Assembly: GCF_023091745.1 (NCBI RefSeq)
Contig: NC_068920.1
Location: forward strand, 124,280,622 to 124,344,621
Direction of reading: 5' to 3'
Length of the DNA stretch: 64,000 bases
From: Budorcas taxicolor
Taxonomy: Eukaryota > Chordata > Mammalia > Artiodactyla > Bovidae
Positions 36,979-47,787 of this stretch are shown here, in pieces. The translations under genes were made by a program, and so were the position numbers. The stretch's first letter is position 1. Every line of letters begins with the position of its first letter. Below the pieces are notes generated by a model. It searched no databases. It was given only the letters and a program-made list of their open reading frames with translations, and had not been told where the DNA came from.

Positions 36979-36988
36979 CCATATTTGG
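36979..36988. promoter_or_regulatory. Perfect CArG box (SRF type)
   Basis: CCATATTTGG matches CC(A/T)6GG exactly. It is 206 bp upstream of the DR5 element, in the same repeat-free block. It is a motif match only. Confidence 0.4.
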
Positions 36989-37194
36989 CAAATTCAGCGC
37001 CTACAGTTTCACCGAAGAGTGTTTGACCTATTTATTTGTCACTGAGACCACTTCACAGTGAAGGGATTGTTAGTTCCTGCAAAACTGAGAAAAATCCAAT
37101 GTGCATAGCGCATTTGCAGATGGAAACAGACTGTGTAGCCGGATTTGGAGGGTGGGTTGGCTGGAAGCTTTGTGTTAACAACTGGTGAAAAGCT

Positions 37195-37217
37195 TGACCT
37201 TTGCATGACCTAGGTCA
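37195..37217. promoter_or_regulatory. Candidate retinoic acid response element: perfect DR5 plus everted ER0 half-site
   Basis: TGACCT (37195-37200), spacer TTGCA, TGACCT (37206-37211), then directly AGGTCA (37212-37217). On the minus strand the first two form AGGTCA-N5-AGGTCA, the textbook RAR/RXR DR5. The third site makes a perfect 12-bp palindrome, TGACCTAGGTCA. MEIS genes are known to be induced by retinoic acid in limb and trunk, so an intronic DR5 is plausible biologically. Function is inferred from the motif alone. Confidence 0.5.
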
Positions 37218-37436
37218 AACAAACCCCCAACTCAAGAGCTCTCCTTTGACATGGATACCTGTTTGGAAAAAGGGACCAAAACGGGAGGGATGAAGATAAA
37301 ATTATGTTCTGGACTTGCCAGCTTGCTTTTTTAAACATTTTATTTCACATGACTATTTGGGGGCACAGCGTCCATTGTGGAGTATCATAAAGAGCCACTA
37401 GCCTGTTTGTAGTGTCAAAGGGAAAAGATGATTGAG

Positions 37437-37501
37437 AAACATTCCTTTTCTCCTTCCTTCCTTTCGTTGTGTCTTTCTCTCTCTTTCTCTTTCTCTCCTT
37501 T
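37437..37501. repeat. CT-rich low-complexity tract
   Basis: A pyrimidine-rich run of CTTT/CCTT/CTCT units lies at 37437-37501. Confidence 0.8.
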
Positions 37502-38784
37502 ATACAAGCAACACATAGGGTTCTCCCCACCCACCATTGCAATATGATCTGGGTCGTGATTCACAGAGTTGAATGAATGGGCTGAGCTCCACTGATGAAA
37601 ACATTTGATAATGTGGAAAATAAAAGCCCTGGCAAGGAGGAGATGGCAACGCTTCCATTGTTTGTCCCCACACTTTGTTTTTATAGGGGTTCTCACAGGA
37701 ACAAATAAATTGGAGTAAATAAAAGCAAAATAGCACTGTGAGTCCATATCGTGGCCTCACACATGCTCACGAGTCAACTTTGGCAGGAAACTAGCCCAGG
37801 GTCTGTTCCCGACCATTTGCATTGCATCTTTATCTCTCCGGTTCATTGTTTGCCTCCAAGTGCTTAAACCTCAACTTCCCAAGTAAAAGCTTCCTGTTGC
37901 TTGGTTTTAAATATAGTTTTGTTACAACAACAACACAAAAATGAAGAGATGTGTTAAGGAAGCCAACTGATGACAAAAGGAATAAAGCAGATCTAGTCTG
38001 CTGTGATTCTGAAACTTCAGGGCTCAAATGCATGAGGCTAGTCACTCCTGATACAATCAATCATAGTCCCTTTTGGCTACTCAACTAGAGGAACCAACCC
38101 TCTGCCTTCACAGGAGGTCAAGAGTGAAGCAGAACAATGAAAATGGATAGCATTTCTGACCTTTTGCTGTGTTTGGCCTCACTTAGGTTTTAACTTTTCA
38201 GCTTTGTTTGTGGCTGGAATTTTTTGTGCTTTCAGTTGCAGGTTTGAGGCCATCACCCTTTATTAATTATGCTCCTGCTTTGAGATCCTGTAATGTCAGG
38301 ATTTCTGAAAAATTCTATCCATGCCTATGGAAAATATGGTTCTTATTCCATCTTAATGGATGAGAGTTACTCAGATACTTCCTGCAATTTTGGAGGAAAA
38401 CGCAGCAGTTTTCTCAGGACTTGGATATAAACAACATTGTTTATGCTGTTTCCACTCTTGTAGTCCTCTGTTTGTGCAAGCTGTAACACAAGCGGGTCTG
38501 TTTTGCATTTTAAAAATTAGTGCGTGTTTTTAGAATCAATCTATCACGTTAGACCAAGAAATGCCATAAGAATGCACAGTTGGGGGCAGTCACCAAATTC
38601 TGGCTTTCAAAACTTACTTGACAGCCATGTACAGCTCTGGTTCTTCCCTCATGTGTGAGCCTTGGTACTCTCCTTTAATGCCATGTTGAAGGCAACTGAT
38701 ACTGGTCTCTGTCCTCTACTCGTTGCATAATACACTGAAAGCTGCACCAGAAAATTATTAAGAACATTCAAATGACCTTTTTGG

Positions 38785-39050
38785 AAAAACTGAAGTATAG
38801 TTGATTCATAATGTTTGTTAGTTTTAGTTTTAGTTTTAGTGATTCAGTTCTACGTATACAAACTCTTTTTCAGATTCTCTACTCTTATAGGTTATTACAA
38901 AACAGAGAGTATGGTTCTCCATGCTATACAGCGGGTCCTTGTTGTTTATTTTATATGTAGTGGTGTGTTAATCTGTTAACTCCTAATTTATAACCCCCCT
39001 TTCCATTTTGGTAACCATAAGTTTGTTTTCTGTATCTGTGAGTCTATTTT
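38785..39050 (-). mobile_element. L1 3' end, minus
   Basis: GAAGTATAGTTGATTCATAA, then CAGATTCTCTACTCTTATAGG, GCTATACAGCGGGTCCTTG and GGTAACCATAAGTTTG, form the reversed L1 terminus. A small (TTTTAG)n expansion lies at 38820-38842. Confidence 0.82.
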
Positions 39051-39062
39051 CCAATGACCCAT

Positions 39063-39175
39063 TTTTTTTCTTTTCAGAACATTTTTATTAGAGTATAGTT
39101 GACTTGCAGTGTTGTTAGTTTCTGTTGTACAGCAAAGTGTATCAGTTATGGATACATATATCCACTCTCAATTCT
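39063..39175 (-). mobile_element. Second L1 3' end fragment, minus
   Basis: A T-run at 39063-39072 leads to TTATTAGAGTATAGTTGACT and GTTGTACAGCAAAGTGTATC. It has the same orientation and covers the same part of L1 as the copy just upstream, so it is a separate insertion or duplication. Confidence 0.8.
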
Positions 39176-39501
39176 TACTGAAGAATTCAGGAGCAACAGT
39201 ATTATTGTATGTACATTTCTTTCTTGAAGCGATTTATTGCTGTGACTCTCTGTATTTTTAGTATTTCTCTCTTAAAAGAGCAAAGACAAGTTAGAAGGAA
39301 ATTGTAGGAAAGCTAACTTCCATCAAATGACCCTTTTGAAAAGAATACCCATCATGCCAGAATGTGAACAGTATTGTGAAAGTATAACATAGTACAGCTA
39401 TTTAATAATGAATCTGTTTTAGTCGCTAGTAATACAATGAATTAAGATCTAAAGGAAAGGAGCTCATTAAGACATGAAAAGAGTGAGCAAAAACTTAACC
39501 T

Positions 39502-39526
39502 GTGTGTGTGTGTGTGTGTGTGTGTA
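39502..39526. repeat. (TG)n microsatellite
   Basis: Twelve TG units. Confidence 0.95.
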
Positions 39527-39689
39527 TAATGAAGGAAGGCCAAGTGGAGGGCAGCTGTGGGAGGCCCCCTCACACAGACAAGCTGGAGAGGCTCCTCCAG
39601 TACCCTTGAAGTCCTCCCAGAACAGAAGAGGGAGCCAGCTGCCACACTCTGAACTCTCACTGCCCTGACAGACACAAGACCATGCGTTC

Positions 39690-39827
39690 TGGAGGGGAGA
39701 GTCAGGACGTGGAAGATGACACGTGTATACCTATGGCTGATACATATTGGTGTATGGCAAAAACCATCATAATATTGTGAAGGAATTATCTTCCAATTAA
39801 AATAAATAAAATTTTAAAGAAAGAACG
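39690..39827 (+). mobile_element. L1 3' end, plus
   Basis: ATACCTATGGCTGATACATA, then GTATGGCAAAAACCATCATA, GAAGGAATTATCTTCCAATT and an AATAAATAAAATTTT tail match the plus-strand L1 terminus. Confidence 0.75.
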
Positions 39828-42028
39828 TAGATGATGCCTACAGGTTGTTTTGGCCCATGAAGGCAGGATGTGGACTTCTTTAACAATTTTCTAAAGCAGG
39901 ACTCTGGGTGGAGTGCTGAGATCTTAATCCTTTATCCAGCTGTATTTGCCAAGTTCAACACTGCACAAACATGGTCGATAACTCTTTCACTTGGTTGCCT
40001 TCTCTCTCATGTTCTTGAGAGACTGCCTCCTGGGCACTAAGCTAAGAAAATCGCTGCTCTCCTCTGGCCGGGTGCAGCAGGATAAGGATGTCAGGAGAAT
40101 GCAGACTCTCCTCCCTTTCTGCAAGTCTGCAGCTGACTCTGGGTTGAACATTCCCAGCCCCCATCTGCTTGTTTCTGGAGATCCTTAGAGCAGAAGCCAA
40201 AGAAAGAGAGAGGGAGGGAGAGAGAGAGAGTGTGTGCGCTCCTTGGTTGTTTTTGCTGACCTGGCCTCCTAGCTAACGGCCGGACGTTTCTACATCAGAG
40301 CGAGTGAAAAGAAGGGGTACACAGTGACTGTGTAAGAACCAGTCATTTGTAAGAACCAGTTGGAAAAGTCTTTGTCCTATTCAGGAGACTGGAAGTTTGT
40401 GTCATTGCTCTGAGGAGAGTTGCATATCCTTGTGTATGTTGTCGAACACACACAAGGATACTGTTACTATACCCTATACCCTTACTTTCGGAGAAGTTGT
40501 CACCCATTCCCATGTATGGGAGGCGTACCTCGTCTTCATAAAGAGGAGTCAGAGGAAGCCTGTGTCAGCAAGGTTGGCTTTCAGCCTTGCGGATGGACTT
40601 TGGGGCCGTGTCACTGGACAGAGGAAGCCCATGTAGCCCAAGCACGTCAGAGATGACCCGTGATAATAAAACCCTAAATTGCATGTGACTGGTTTGTCTG
40701 AGGGATCGCCTGGTTCTCTTAGCACCCTGAGGCAGCTGGAATCAGCAGACATGGTGGTACTTACTATTCCACAGTGTGATCTTGAAGGTATCACTTGGAG
40801 CTGAATCCAGGATCCAGCCTCTCTCCATCTCTCTCATCATTCTCCCAATGATACAGTTGTCACCATTTGGACAGAAATGTATACTTTGGTTCTGTCTATT
40901 GTAATCCCATCTCTCTTAGTTTACCATGGGGCCTTGCTGTTTTCCTAACTGTAATATCTGTACCTTATGTTACAGTTCTATGTTGGATGCTGAGTTGCCT
41001 TAAAAACTGAGATTTGGTCTTATGAAAATTGTTAGTACTGTGGTCTTTACTTCTTTATAAGTAAATTCCCCATTTCAACTGTTTCTTTAGAAAATGATCT
41101 TGGTTTTCTTCCACCATCATATCAATAAAAATAAAGTAAGCCAAGAAGTTATCATTACTTTTCACATAGCCTATGTGGAGTGGTTACATAGGATACCCAC
41201 TTGTTATGATGTGAATTTTCATTCACTGAAAATGAGCAGGAACAAAATATTCCTGACCATTTGGTTTCCCTCTTTGGCCGCACATTATAACTCCCCTAAC
41301 AGCAAAGCACACCATCCACTCTCAGACACTCTCTAATGCTCTTTCTAATAAATAGAGCAACTGAAAATACGGATGTTCTTCATTAAATGCAAAATGATCA
41401 TTTTAACTGCTTCTGCTCTGAGTGACCCATCCATCACTTAATCAGACCAATTTAAGCAGAGAGAGAGATTGAAAATACAAGTGGATCATCTGTCTGTATT
41501 TCATTTGGTGGCAATATGAGTAGAATTTAAGCTTCAGATGAGTCTTTAGCCATCTCATTGTTTCCTGTGAAAGTTTCACTTTCTTCAGCGTGTACAGGTG
41601 GCGGTGTAATAGGCTGTCTGGAAACACAGACTTAACACAGACCAATGAAGATCATACTTCACTAGTTTACTTCTGACAAAAAAAGGTCGCTTGATGTCAG
41701 AATTGTCCCCAGCCTCTCCTGTCCTTTCTATCAGTGGAATCAGCCACTCAATCAGTTGTTCCGGCTGCAGTAGCTCTCCTCCTATAGAAATGAGGATTTT
41801 GCAAATTCACAGAAGGTATAACCAAACTCTTTGTTAAATTTTCCTGATAATGTATTCTGTATTTTCCATGTATATGAAGATAGTGGAACTAACCCAGACA
41901 AGAAGTTGAACTTTTTTCTGTAGGCAAGCAAAAGCTGTGAAGATAAATGTGCTTTCTGACTGCCCCCCTCCCAACACATTCCTGCATTAATTTTCAAGAA
42001 ACGCTGTGCATTTAGGATCTCAGTCTGC
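39828..42028. other. Intronic sequence; possible old LTR-like part not confirmed
   Basis: A GA-rich run lies at 40203-40230. A 13-bp direct repeat TGTAAGAACCAGT lies at 40331-40343 and 40348-40360, and a strong hairpin at 40425-40460. AATAAA at about 40664 in CG-containing sequence recalls an LTR, but no LTR ends or family match can be shown. Confidence 0.45.
40425..40460. repeat. Imperfect 16-bp inverted repeat, 4-nt loop
   Basis: The arm 40425-40440 (TATCCTTGTGTATGTT) pairs with 40445-40460 at 15 of 16 positions. The only mismatch is A40436 against C40449, and the loop is GTCG. Confidence 0.9.
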
Positions 42029-42097
42029 CATTCATTCAACAAACACTGGTTGCCTACTAGTGGGAGGTCCTAAGAATACACAGTGGTGAGGAAGACC
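42029..42097 (-). mobile_element. L2 3' end fragment, minus
   Basis: CATTCATTCAACAAACACTG, then GGTTGCCTACTAGTGGGAGG and ACACAGTGGTGAGGAAGAC. It is cut by the BOV-A2 at 42098. Confidence 0.7.
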
Positions 42098-42372
42098 CAC
42101 TGCTGCTGCTGCTGCTAAGTCACTTCAGTTGTGTTCAACTCTGTGCGACCCCATAGATGGCAACCCACCAGGCTTCCCCGTCCCTGGGATTCTCCAGGCA
42201 AGAACACTGGAGTGGGTTGACATTTCCTTCTCCAATGCAGGAAAGTGAAAAGTGAAAGTGAAGTCACTCAGTCATGTCCGACTCTTAGCGACCCCATGGA
42301 CTACAGCCTACCAGGCCCCTCCGCCCGTGGGATTTTCCAGGCAAGAGTACTGGAGTGGGGTGTCATTCTCCA
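42098..42372 (-). mobile_element. BOV-A2 SINE, dimeric, minus
   Basis: A (CTG)n start (the AGC tail in reverse) is followed by two reversed Bov-A monomers (42116-42233 and 42256-42372), separated by GCAGGAAAGTGAAAAGTGAA. Confidence 0.94.
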
Positions 42373-42436
42373 CTGACTGTGCCCAGATTGCTTAGAGTTC
42401 AGTGGGGATGGCTGGAGGATAAACAGGCCATGGAGA

Positions 42437-42703
42437 GACTTCCCTGGTGGTCTAGTGGTTAAGAATCTGACCTGCCAGTGCAGAGGATGTGGGTTCCATT
42501 GCTAGTCCAGGAAGATCCCGCATGCCGCGAAGCAACTCAGAGTAAGTGCTCTGGAACCTGTGCTCCGCAAGGAGAAGTCATTGCAAAGAGAGGCCTGTGC
42601 GCCATGCCTAGAGAGTAACCCCTGCTCGCCGCAGCTAGAGAAAGCCATGCGCAGCAACAAGACCCAGCACAGCCAAAAGTAAATAAAACTAACTAAATAA
42701 ATG
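42437..42703 (+). mobile_element. CHR-2-type SINE with perfect 11-bp target-site duplication
   Basis: It runs from GACTTCCCTGGTGGTCTAGT to an A-rich tail with AAATAAAACTAACTAAATAA. GGCCATGGAGA occurs at 42426-42436 and 42704-42714. Confidence 0.95.
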
Positions 42704-42903
42704 GGCCATGGAGATATAGTGGAACATCCACTGTAATTGTAGGCACCTGGAATATGCATCTACTTCTGTCTTGGAGAATCATAGAAGTTCTCCTCAAGAA
42801 GGGGCATTTTTACACCATTTCACATTCTCCTAAGAGTTTTTGCATGTATAATCCCACTTGTTCCTCACAACGCCCTTTTGAACCAGCAAGTTCTTTATGA
42901 CCG
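42704..42903. other. Short intronic spacer between SINE and BovB
   Basis: Possible MIR-like text occurs (TTCTTTATGACCGC), but nothing firm. Confidence 0.4.
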
Positions 42904-42910
42904 CTGTGTG

Positions 42911-44453
42911 ATCTTCACGACCCAGATAATCATGATGTAGAGCCAGACATCTTGGAATGTGAAGTCAAGTGGGCCTTAGAAAGCATCACTATGAACAAAG
43001 CTAGTAGAGGTGATGGAATTCCAGTTGAGCTGTTTCAAATCCTGGAAGATGATGCTGTGAAAGTGCTACACTCAATATGCCAGCACATTTGGAAAACTCA
43101 GCAGTGGCCACAGGACTGGAAAAGTTCAGTTTTCATTCCAATCCCAAAGAAAGGCAATGCGAAAGAATGCTCAAACTACCGCACAATTGCACTCATCTCA
43201 CATGCTAGTAAAGTAATGCTCAAAATTCTCCAAGCCAGGCTTTAGCAATACGTGAACCATGAACTCCCTGATGTTCAAGCTGGATTTAGAAAAGGCAGAG
43301 GAACCAGAGATCAAATTGCCAACATCTGCTGGATCATGGAAAAAGCAAGAGAGTTCCAGAAAAACATCTATTTCTGCTTTATTGACTGTGCCAAAGCCTT
43401 TGACTGTGTGGATCACAATAAACTGTGGAAAATTCTGAAAGAGATGGGAATACCAGACCACCTAACCTGCCTCTTGAGAAATCTGTATGCAGGTCAGGAA
43501 GCAACAGTTAGAACTGGACATGGAACAACAGACTGGTTCCAAATAGGAAAAGGAGTCCGTCAAGGCTGTATATTGTCACCCTGCTTATTTAGCTTATATG
43601 CAGAGTACATCATGAGAAACGCTGGTCTGGAAGAAACACAAGCTGGAATCAAGATTGCAGGGAGAAATATCAATAACCTCAGATATGCAGATGACACCAC
43701 CCTTATGGCAGAAAGTGAAGAGGAGCTAAAACGCCTCTTGATGAAAGTGAAAGAGGAGAGTGAAAAAGTTGGCTTAAAGCTCAACATTCAGAAAACGAAG
43801 GTCATGGCATCTGGTCCCATCACTTCATGGGAAATAGATGGGGAAACAGTGTCAGACTTTATTTTTTTGGGCTCCAAAATCACTGCAGATGGTGACTGCA
43901 GCCATGAAATTAAAAGATGCTTACTCCTTGGAAGAAAAGTTATGACCAACCTAGATAGCATATTCAAAAGCAGAGACATTACTTTGCCGACTAAGTTCGT
44001 CTAGTCAAGGCTATGGTTTTTCCTGTGGTCATGTATGGATGTGAGAATTGGACTGTGAAGAAAGCTGAGCGCTGAAGAATTGATGCTTTTGAACTGTGGT
44101 GTTGGAGAAGACTCTTGAGAGTCCCTTGGACTGCAAGGAGATCCAACCAGTCCATTCTGAAGGAGATCAACCCTGGGATTTCTTTGGAAGGACTGATGCT
44201 AAAGCTGAAGCTCCAGTACTTTGGCTACCTCATGCAAAGAGTTGACTCATTGGAAAAGACTGATGCTGGGAGGGATTGGAGGCAGGAGGAGAAGGTGACG
44301 ACCGAGGATAAGATGGCTGGATGGCATCACCGACTTGATGGACGTGAGTCTGAGTGAACTCCGGGAGATGGTGATGGACAGGAAGGCCTGGCGTGCTGTG
44401 ACTCATGGGGTCGCAAAGAGTCGGACACGACTGAGCGACTGAACTGAACTGAA
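42911..44453 (+). mobile_element. BovB (RTE) LINE, 5'-truncated, about 1.5 kb
   Basis: It begins inside the ORF (ATCTTCACGACCCAGATAAT) and runs to the full 3' end, with CGGACACGACTGAGCGACTG and the GAACT repeats. A possible short duplication CTGTGTG lies at 42904-42910 and 44454-44460. BovB encodes the machinery that also mobilises Bov-tA and BOV-A2 SINEs. A full BovB is about 3.2 kb, so the 5' half with the endonuclease is missing here. Confidence 0.95.
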
Positions 44454-44457
44454 CTGT
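42952..44457 (+). pseudogene. BovB reverse transcriptase, truncated and disabled
   Basis: The frame from 42952 carries reverse-transcriptase motifs in order: the fingers part (GDGIPVELFQIL), motif A as FIDCAKAFD, motif B region as GVRQGCILSPCLF and motif C as RYADDTTLM. Catalytic Asp residues are retained. A TAG stop interrupts it at 43243-43245, where related copies read Gln. A one-base loss near 43995-44000 (TTGCCGACTAAGTTCGTC) shifts the frame and ends it at 44002-44004. The C-terminal part resumes in another frame (MRVPWTARRSNQSIL at 44115). The endonuclease domain is absent. No activity is expected. Confidence 0.94.
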
Positions 44458-45430
44458 GTGGATGGAGGAAAGAGGACTCAGCAAACGGAATCAAGTTGAC
44501 AAAGATGATGCAGATAGGAGGGGCGGCCCTGGAATGTCAGAACCGGGCCCTGGCCTCTGGGTCAGTCATGAGTTGCCTGTGTTTGGGGATGTGGAAGGAA
44601 ACTTGGAAAGATGAGAAATAGTGGCCTGACGTTGTGAAATCACTATGTGACCATCTGGGAATTTGGCCTCGAATCACTGCCAAGTTTAAGAAGACCTGGA
44701 ACAACCATTTCACATTCAAATAGCCAGGCAGAGCTTAAAACACCCACTTTCTCATATTAAAAAAATTAGGCAAACAAGCACAGAAGAGAGACAGTGAACA
44801 TGATCACTTGGAGCAGCTTTCCTAATTTCAGTTACATCCTTTCTTTTGTGATAAATGGCCCCAAATAGTCACATACCAGGCGCTGGAAGTTTTTAGGCTT
44901 CTCTGATGGACATCATCTTCCTATAACTGATTCTTCTAAGTTATGTATTTTTAACCCGATCACACACATGTCTTTGCACTAGTGAGGGGACCAAATATCT
45001 AGTTTGGGGCTTGCAGTGACCCACGCTTCAGCTGTCAAGTCTTTTTGCTCAGGCCAGACTGTGCCTTGTGCCAGCTCCTGTTCTTTCTATGGCTGTCTCT
45101 CTTCAGTGAGATGGAACTCATTGCTCCAAATACTGCAGAGATGCCCGGCTTTTGGAGAATTCCTTCAGAGAGGTTTCTGGAAGGGAGAATTCCTTGGGTA
45201 TGCATGAGATGTAGAGAGGAGGGCTATGTTTCCCACATCTGTTTCAGTGCCTGATATGGAAATCGTATCTCACCAAACATCTGGGTTTGAATGGATGCAA
45301 ATTAGGTCTGTTTCCTGGGTTGGTATGCCAGATGAGAAGGCAGGACATGACCTAGAAATTATGCTAGAGTCTGGCAACTCAGTGCCACTGGGCAGCAAGA
45401 GGAGGCTGGGGAAGGGGGGAAGCATCCTCA

Positions 45431-45460
45431 GCCCACCCCACCCCCACCCCCGCCCTCCCA
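45431..45460 (-). other. C-rich tract (minus-strand quadruplex potential)
   Basis: Five or more C runs (CCCACCCCACCCCCACCCCC) give G4 potential on the template strand of MEIS1. Confidence 0.6.
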
Positions 45461-46328
45461 GTTATTAAGAGGACTAGAGCTTGGAGCATCTAACCTCACT
45501 CAGTAGAGAAGCTGGCAGCTGGGTGGTCCAAGAGATAACATCCAAAGGGAGTAGCAAGCTCAGGCTGGCATTTCAGGATACCTAGTCTGATAGGTGGGGC
45601 AGCAACAAGGAATTCTAGGCCAGAGGCCAACTCAGAAGCCAGGAGAGGCTGGGATTGGTTTTCTGAGGTCTGTTTTTGAAGGAGAGGATCCCTCCAGCTG
45701 GGAGCAGTATTCAGTCCTGGGAGAGAAGGCTGGCAGGGGCTGGGATATGGGAGGGGAATAGAGACTCCTGCCAGTTTGTGGTCAAGAGCAAGACCAGACC
45801 CAGAAGAGGACCAGGAGCAGAGTGGGGAATCCAGAGACATGCCTGCACTATAGGACGCATCTGAACGAGGAGAGGGAGTAGGTCGGGTGATTTTGGGTGA
45901 AGGTGAGCGGTTCTGTGAATCTAGGTCTGGGAGAGTATCATGGGACCGAGGCGGCTTTGACTCTTCCAGTCTTGCGGGAGGAACGTCTCAGAAACTGAGT
46001 GGGGCCCTGGGTCCCCAGTAGAGCTTATGGAGAGGCAGCTACAAGCCTCAGGAAGAGAAAAGAACAAACTGGAAAAATAGAGCAGGTGGTGGGTGCATCA
46101 ACCTCCTTTCCACGGGAGGGAAGGTCTCAGCTCCTCCTTCCTGCCCTAGGTAGATTTCAGATTAGCATGTAGGTGACATCATCACTGAAAACCACCAAGG
46201 TCAATTGCTGCCCCCCTCCCCCCCTTACGTCCTCTGCTCCAGGCTGGTATCCATGAGGCAACCTTGTTTGGATGTCTATACCCTGCCCCCGCCCAGGAGG
46301 CAAGATCTTCCTTTCTTTGATACATAAA

Positions 46329-46380
46329 TAGGGTTAGGGTTAGCGTTAGGTTTAGGGGTTAGGGTTAGGGTTAGGGTTAG
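46329..46380 (+). repeat. Interstitial telomeric repeat, (TTAGGG)n
   Basis: About 52 bp of TTAGGG units. The last four are perfect, and earlier ones carry variants (TTAGCG, a shortened GTTAGG, TTTAGGGG). It is flanked by ordinary unique sequence on both sides, so this is a short interstitial tract rather than a chromosome end. Confidence 0.95.
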
Positions 46381-47189
46381 ATGGGAGCTTGTGGTCCATC
46401 CATCTCCTTCCCACTCCTCTCAGGTGGAGCAGCCTGGCCGCACCTGTCCCGAGTAGGACTCCTGATTCCAGAGGGTGCGGGAGTCTTCAGAAAGGGTAGT
46501 CCCCCCACCCCCACATACACACAACTTCCCTACTAGCAGAACTGCAGACTCCTGGCACTGAAAGACACCTGGACACCACAGAGTGATGCTACGACATGCG
46601 TTCTCTGTTGTGTTTTATCTCCCTGTCCTAGATATCTGCATTTTTGTCATTTTTATCAGAGGCCCTAGGAGGTGGCAGGGGCCTCTGTGGGGTGATGCTC
46701 TAGCTAACACAGGCCTCCCCTCTGCATTTTGATGGCTGGCTCCTCAGTTTCCACCTCTTAAGTTTTTCTATATGATTCCTCTTTTAATTTTTGGAGGCAC
46801 CTTCAAGGAAGTTCCCTCACTGTGGCCATTTTTGACACCCTCCCATTCCTGTGTATGTTCTTCAGATCCATAAACACTTGGTATTTGTTTTCTTTCTTGT
46901 GCATTTCAGAGGTGGTTTTTATACTTAACCCTTCCCCATTCCTTTTGCCTAAGGAAAAGTCACTCATGTGGCATCTGAGGTTGCTGCTTCTGTATCTCCT
47001 TTATCTGTGACTTCAGTAGAAAGAGTATGATCCAGGAGCTGTTACAAAGCCCACATTATGGGTCAGACATTGTTCTGCTGTGAACGGCATGCAGCCATGA
47101 GAAACGACACTGGAAGATCTTTCTAGAAGCTAAAGAAGTGCACCTAGATCATCATCATTATCTAATTGAGTGTTAAATGGAGAGACTAA

Positions 47190-47560
47190 CTCTGGAGTGG
47201 TTAGAGGTTTAGCCTCGAGCTAGATCTGGATTCAAATTCACTGGGAATTCTGTTTTATTGGTTAGATGGTCAGATGGCATCACTGATTCAATGAACATGA
47301 ATTAGAGCTCATAGATAGTAGCAGACAGAGAGAGCAGAGGACAGAGAAGCCTGGCAAGCTCTAGTCCATGGGGTTCCAAAGAGTCAGACGTGGCTCCGTG
47401 ACTGAGCAACAACAAAGGGCAGGCTGTTTCCTTTTCTGTGTATTAGGGTTACTGCAAGGATGACAAGAGAGGATTCAGAAGAGCACCTAGCATGGCATGT
47501 GCTCTCTGTGCAGCCTGTAATCATTAGTAAGAGTTATTTCTATTGGCTACTGAAACAGTC
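47190..47560 (+). mobile_element. MIR-like SINE split by a BovB fragment
   Basis: TGGTTAGAGGTTTAGCCTCG, then CTGGATTCAAATTC, lie before the BovB piece. Then CCTTTTCTGTGTATTAGGG and GAGCACCTAGCATGGCATG lie after it. The order and orientation fit one plus-strand MIR. Confidence 0.5.
47258..47417 (+). mobile_element. BovB LINE 3' end fragment
   Basis: AGATGGTCAGATGGCATCAC to GGGGTTCCAAAGAGTCAGAC and GAGCAACAACAAAG form a diverged BovB terminus. Confidence 0.85.
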
Positions 47561-47679
47561 TTTGAAAGATCCATAACACGTAAAGGGTTTTTGAAATAGG
47601 GAGAAATTGATTTTTTACTGTGATAATTTAGCTTTAATGTCTAAGGATTTTGTAAGAATTAGTTAACTGAAAATAAAGG

Positions 47680-47745
47680 CTAGACACCATTTCAAGTATC
47701 TAGTAAGTGCTCAATAAATGCTAGTTTTTATCATTACTAACATAG
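47680..47745 (+). mobile_element. MIR or L2 3' end fragment
   Basis: AGTATCTAGTAAGTGCTCAA, then TAAATGCTAGTTTTTATCAT, is typical of MIR/L2 termini. Confidence 0.65.
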
Positions 47746-47787
47746 TGCATCCCTGGTCTTACTATCTGGACAAGGGGATAGATTGCT

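Larger units (their letters stand above)
34092..38784. other. 4.7 kb block without young repeats; candidate regulatory block
   Basis: No SINE, BovB or L1 copy was recognised here, although it lies right next to the densest repeat cluster of the window. A short (GA)n lies at 34834-34847 and a small tandem duplication at about 34752-34785. It contains the palindromic MEIS/TGIF-like site (35557-35571), a CArG box (36979-36988) and the DR5/ER0 nuclear-receptor cluster (37195-37217). Conservation cannot be tested from this sequence alone. Confidence 0.5.
44461..47189. other. GC-richer intronic sequence with C tracts and a telomere-like repeat
   Basis: It holds C-rich runs at 45431-45460, 46209-46226 and 46501-46515, and the (TTAGGG)n tract. 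A 114-codon minus frame at 45496-45840 has no recognised domain. No SINE or LINE was recognised. Confidence 0.55.

Noticed and set aside
40200..40830. Possible solitary LTR (AATAAA near 40664, CG-containing sequence)
   Set aside because: No TG...CA ends, target duplication or internal retroviral sequence could be shown. A repeat-library search would decide.
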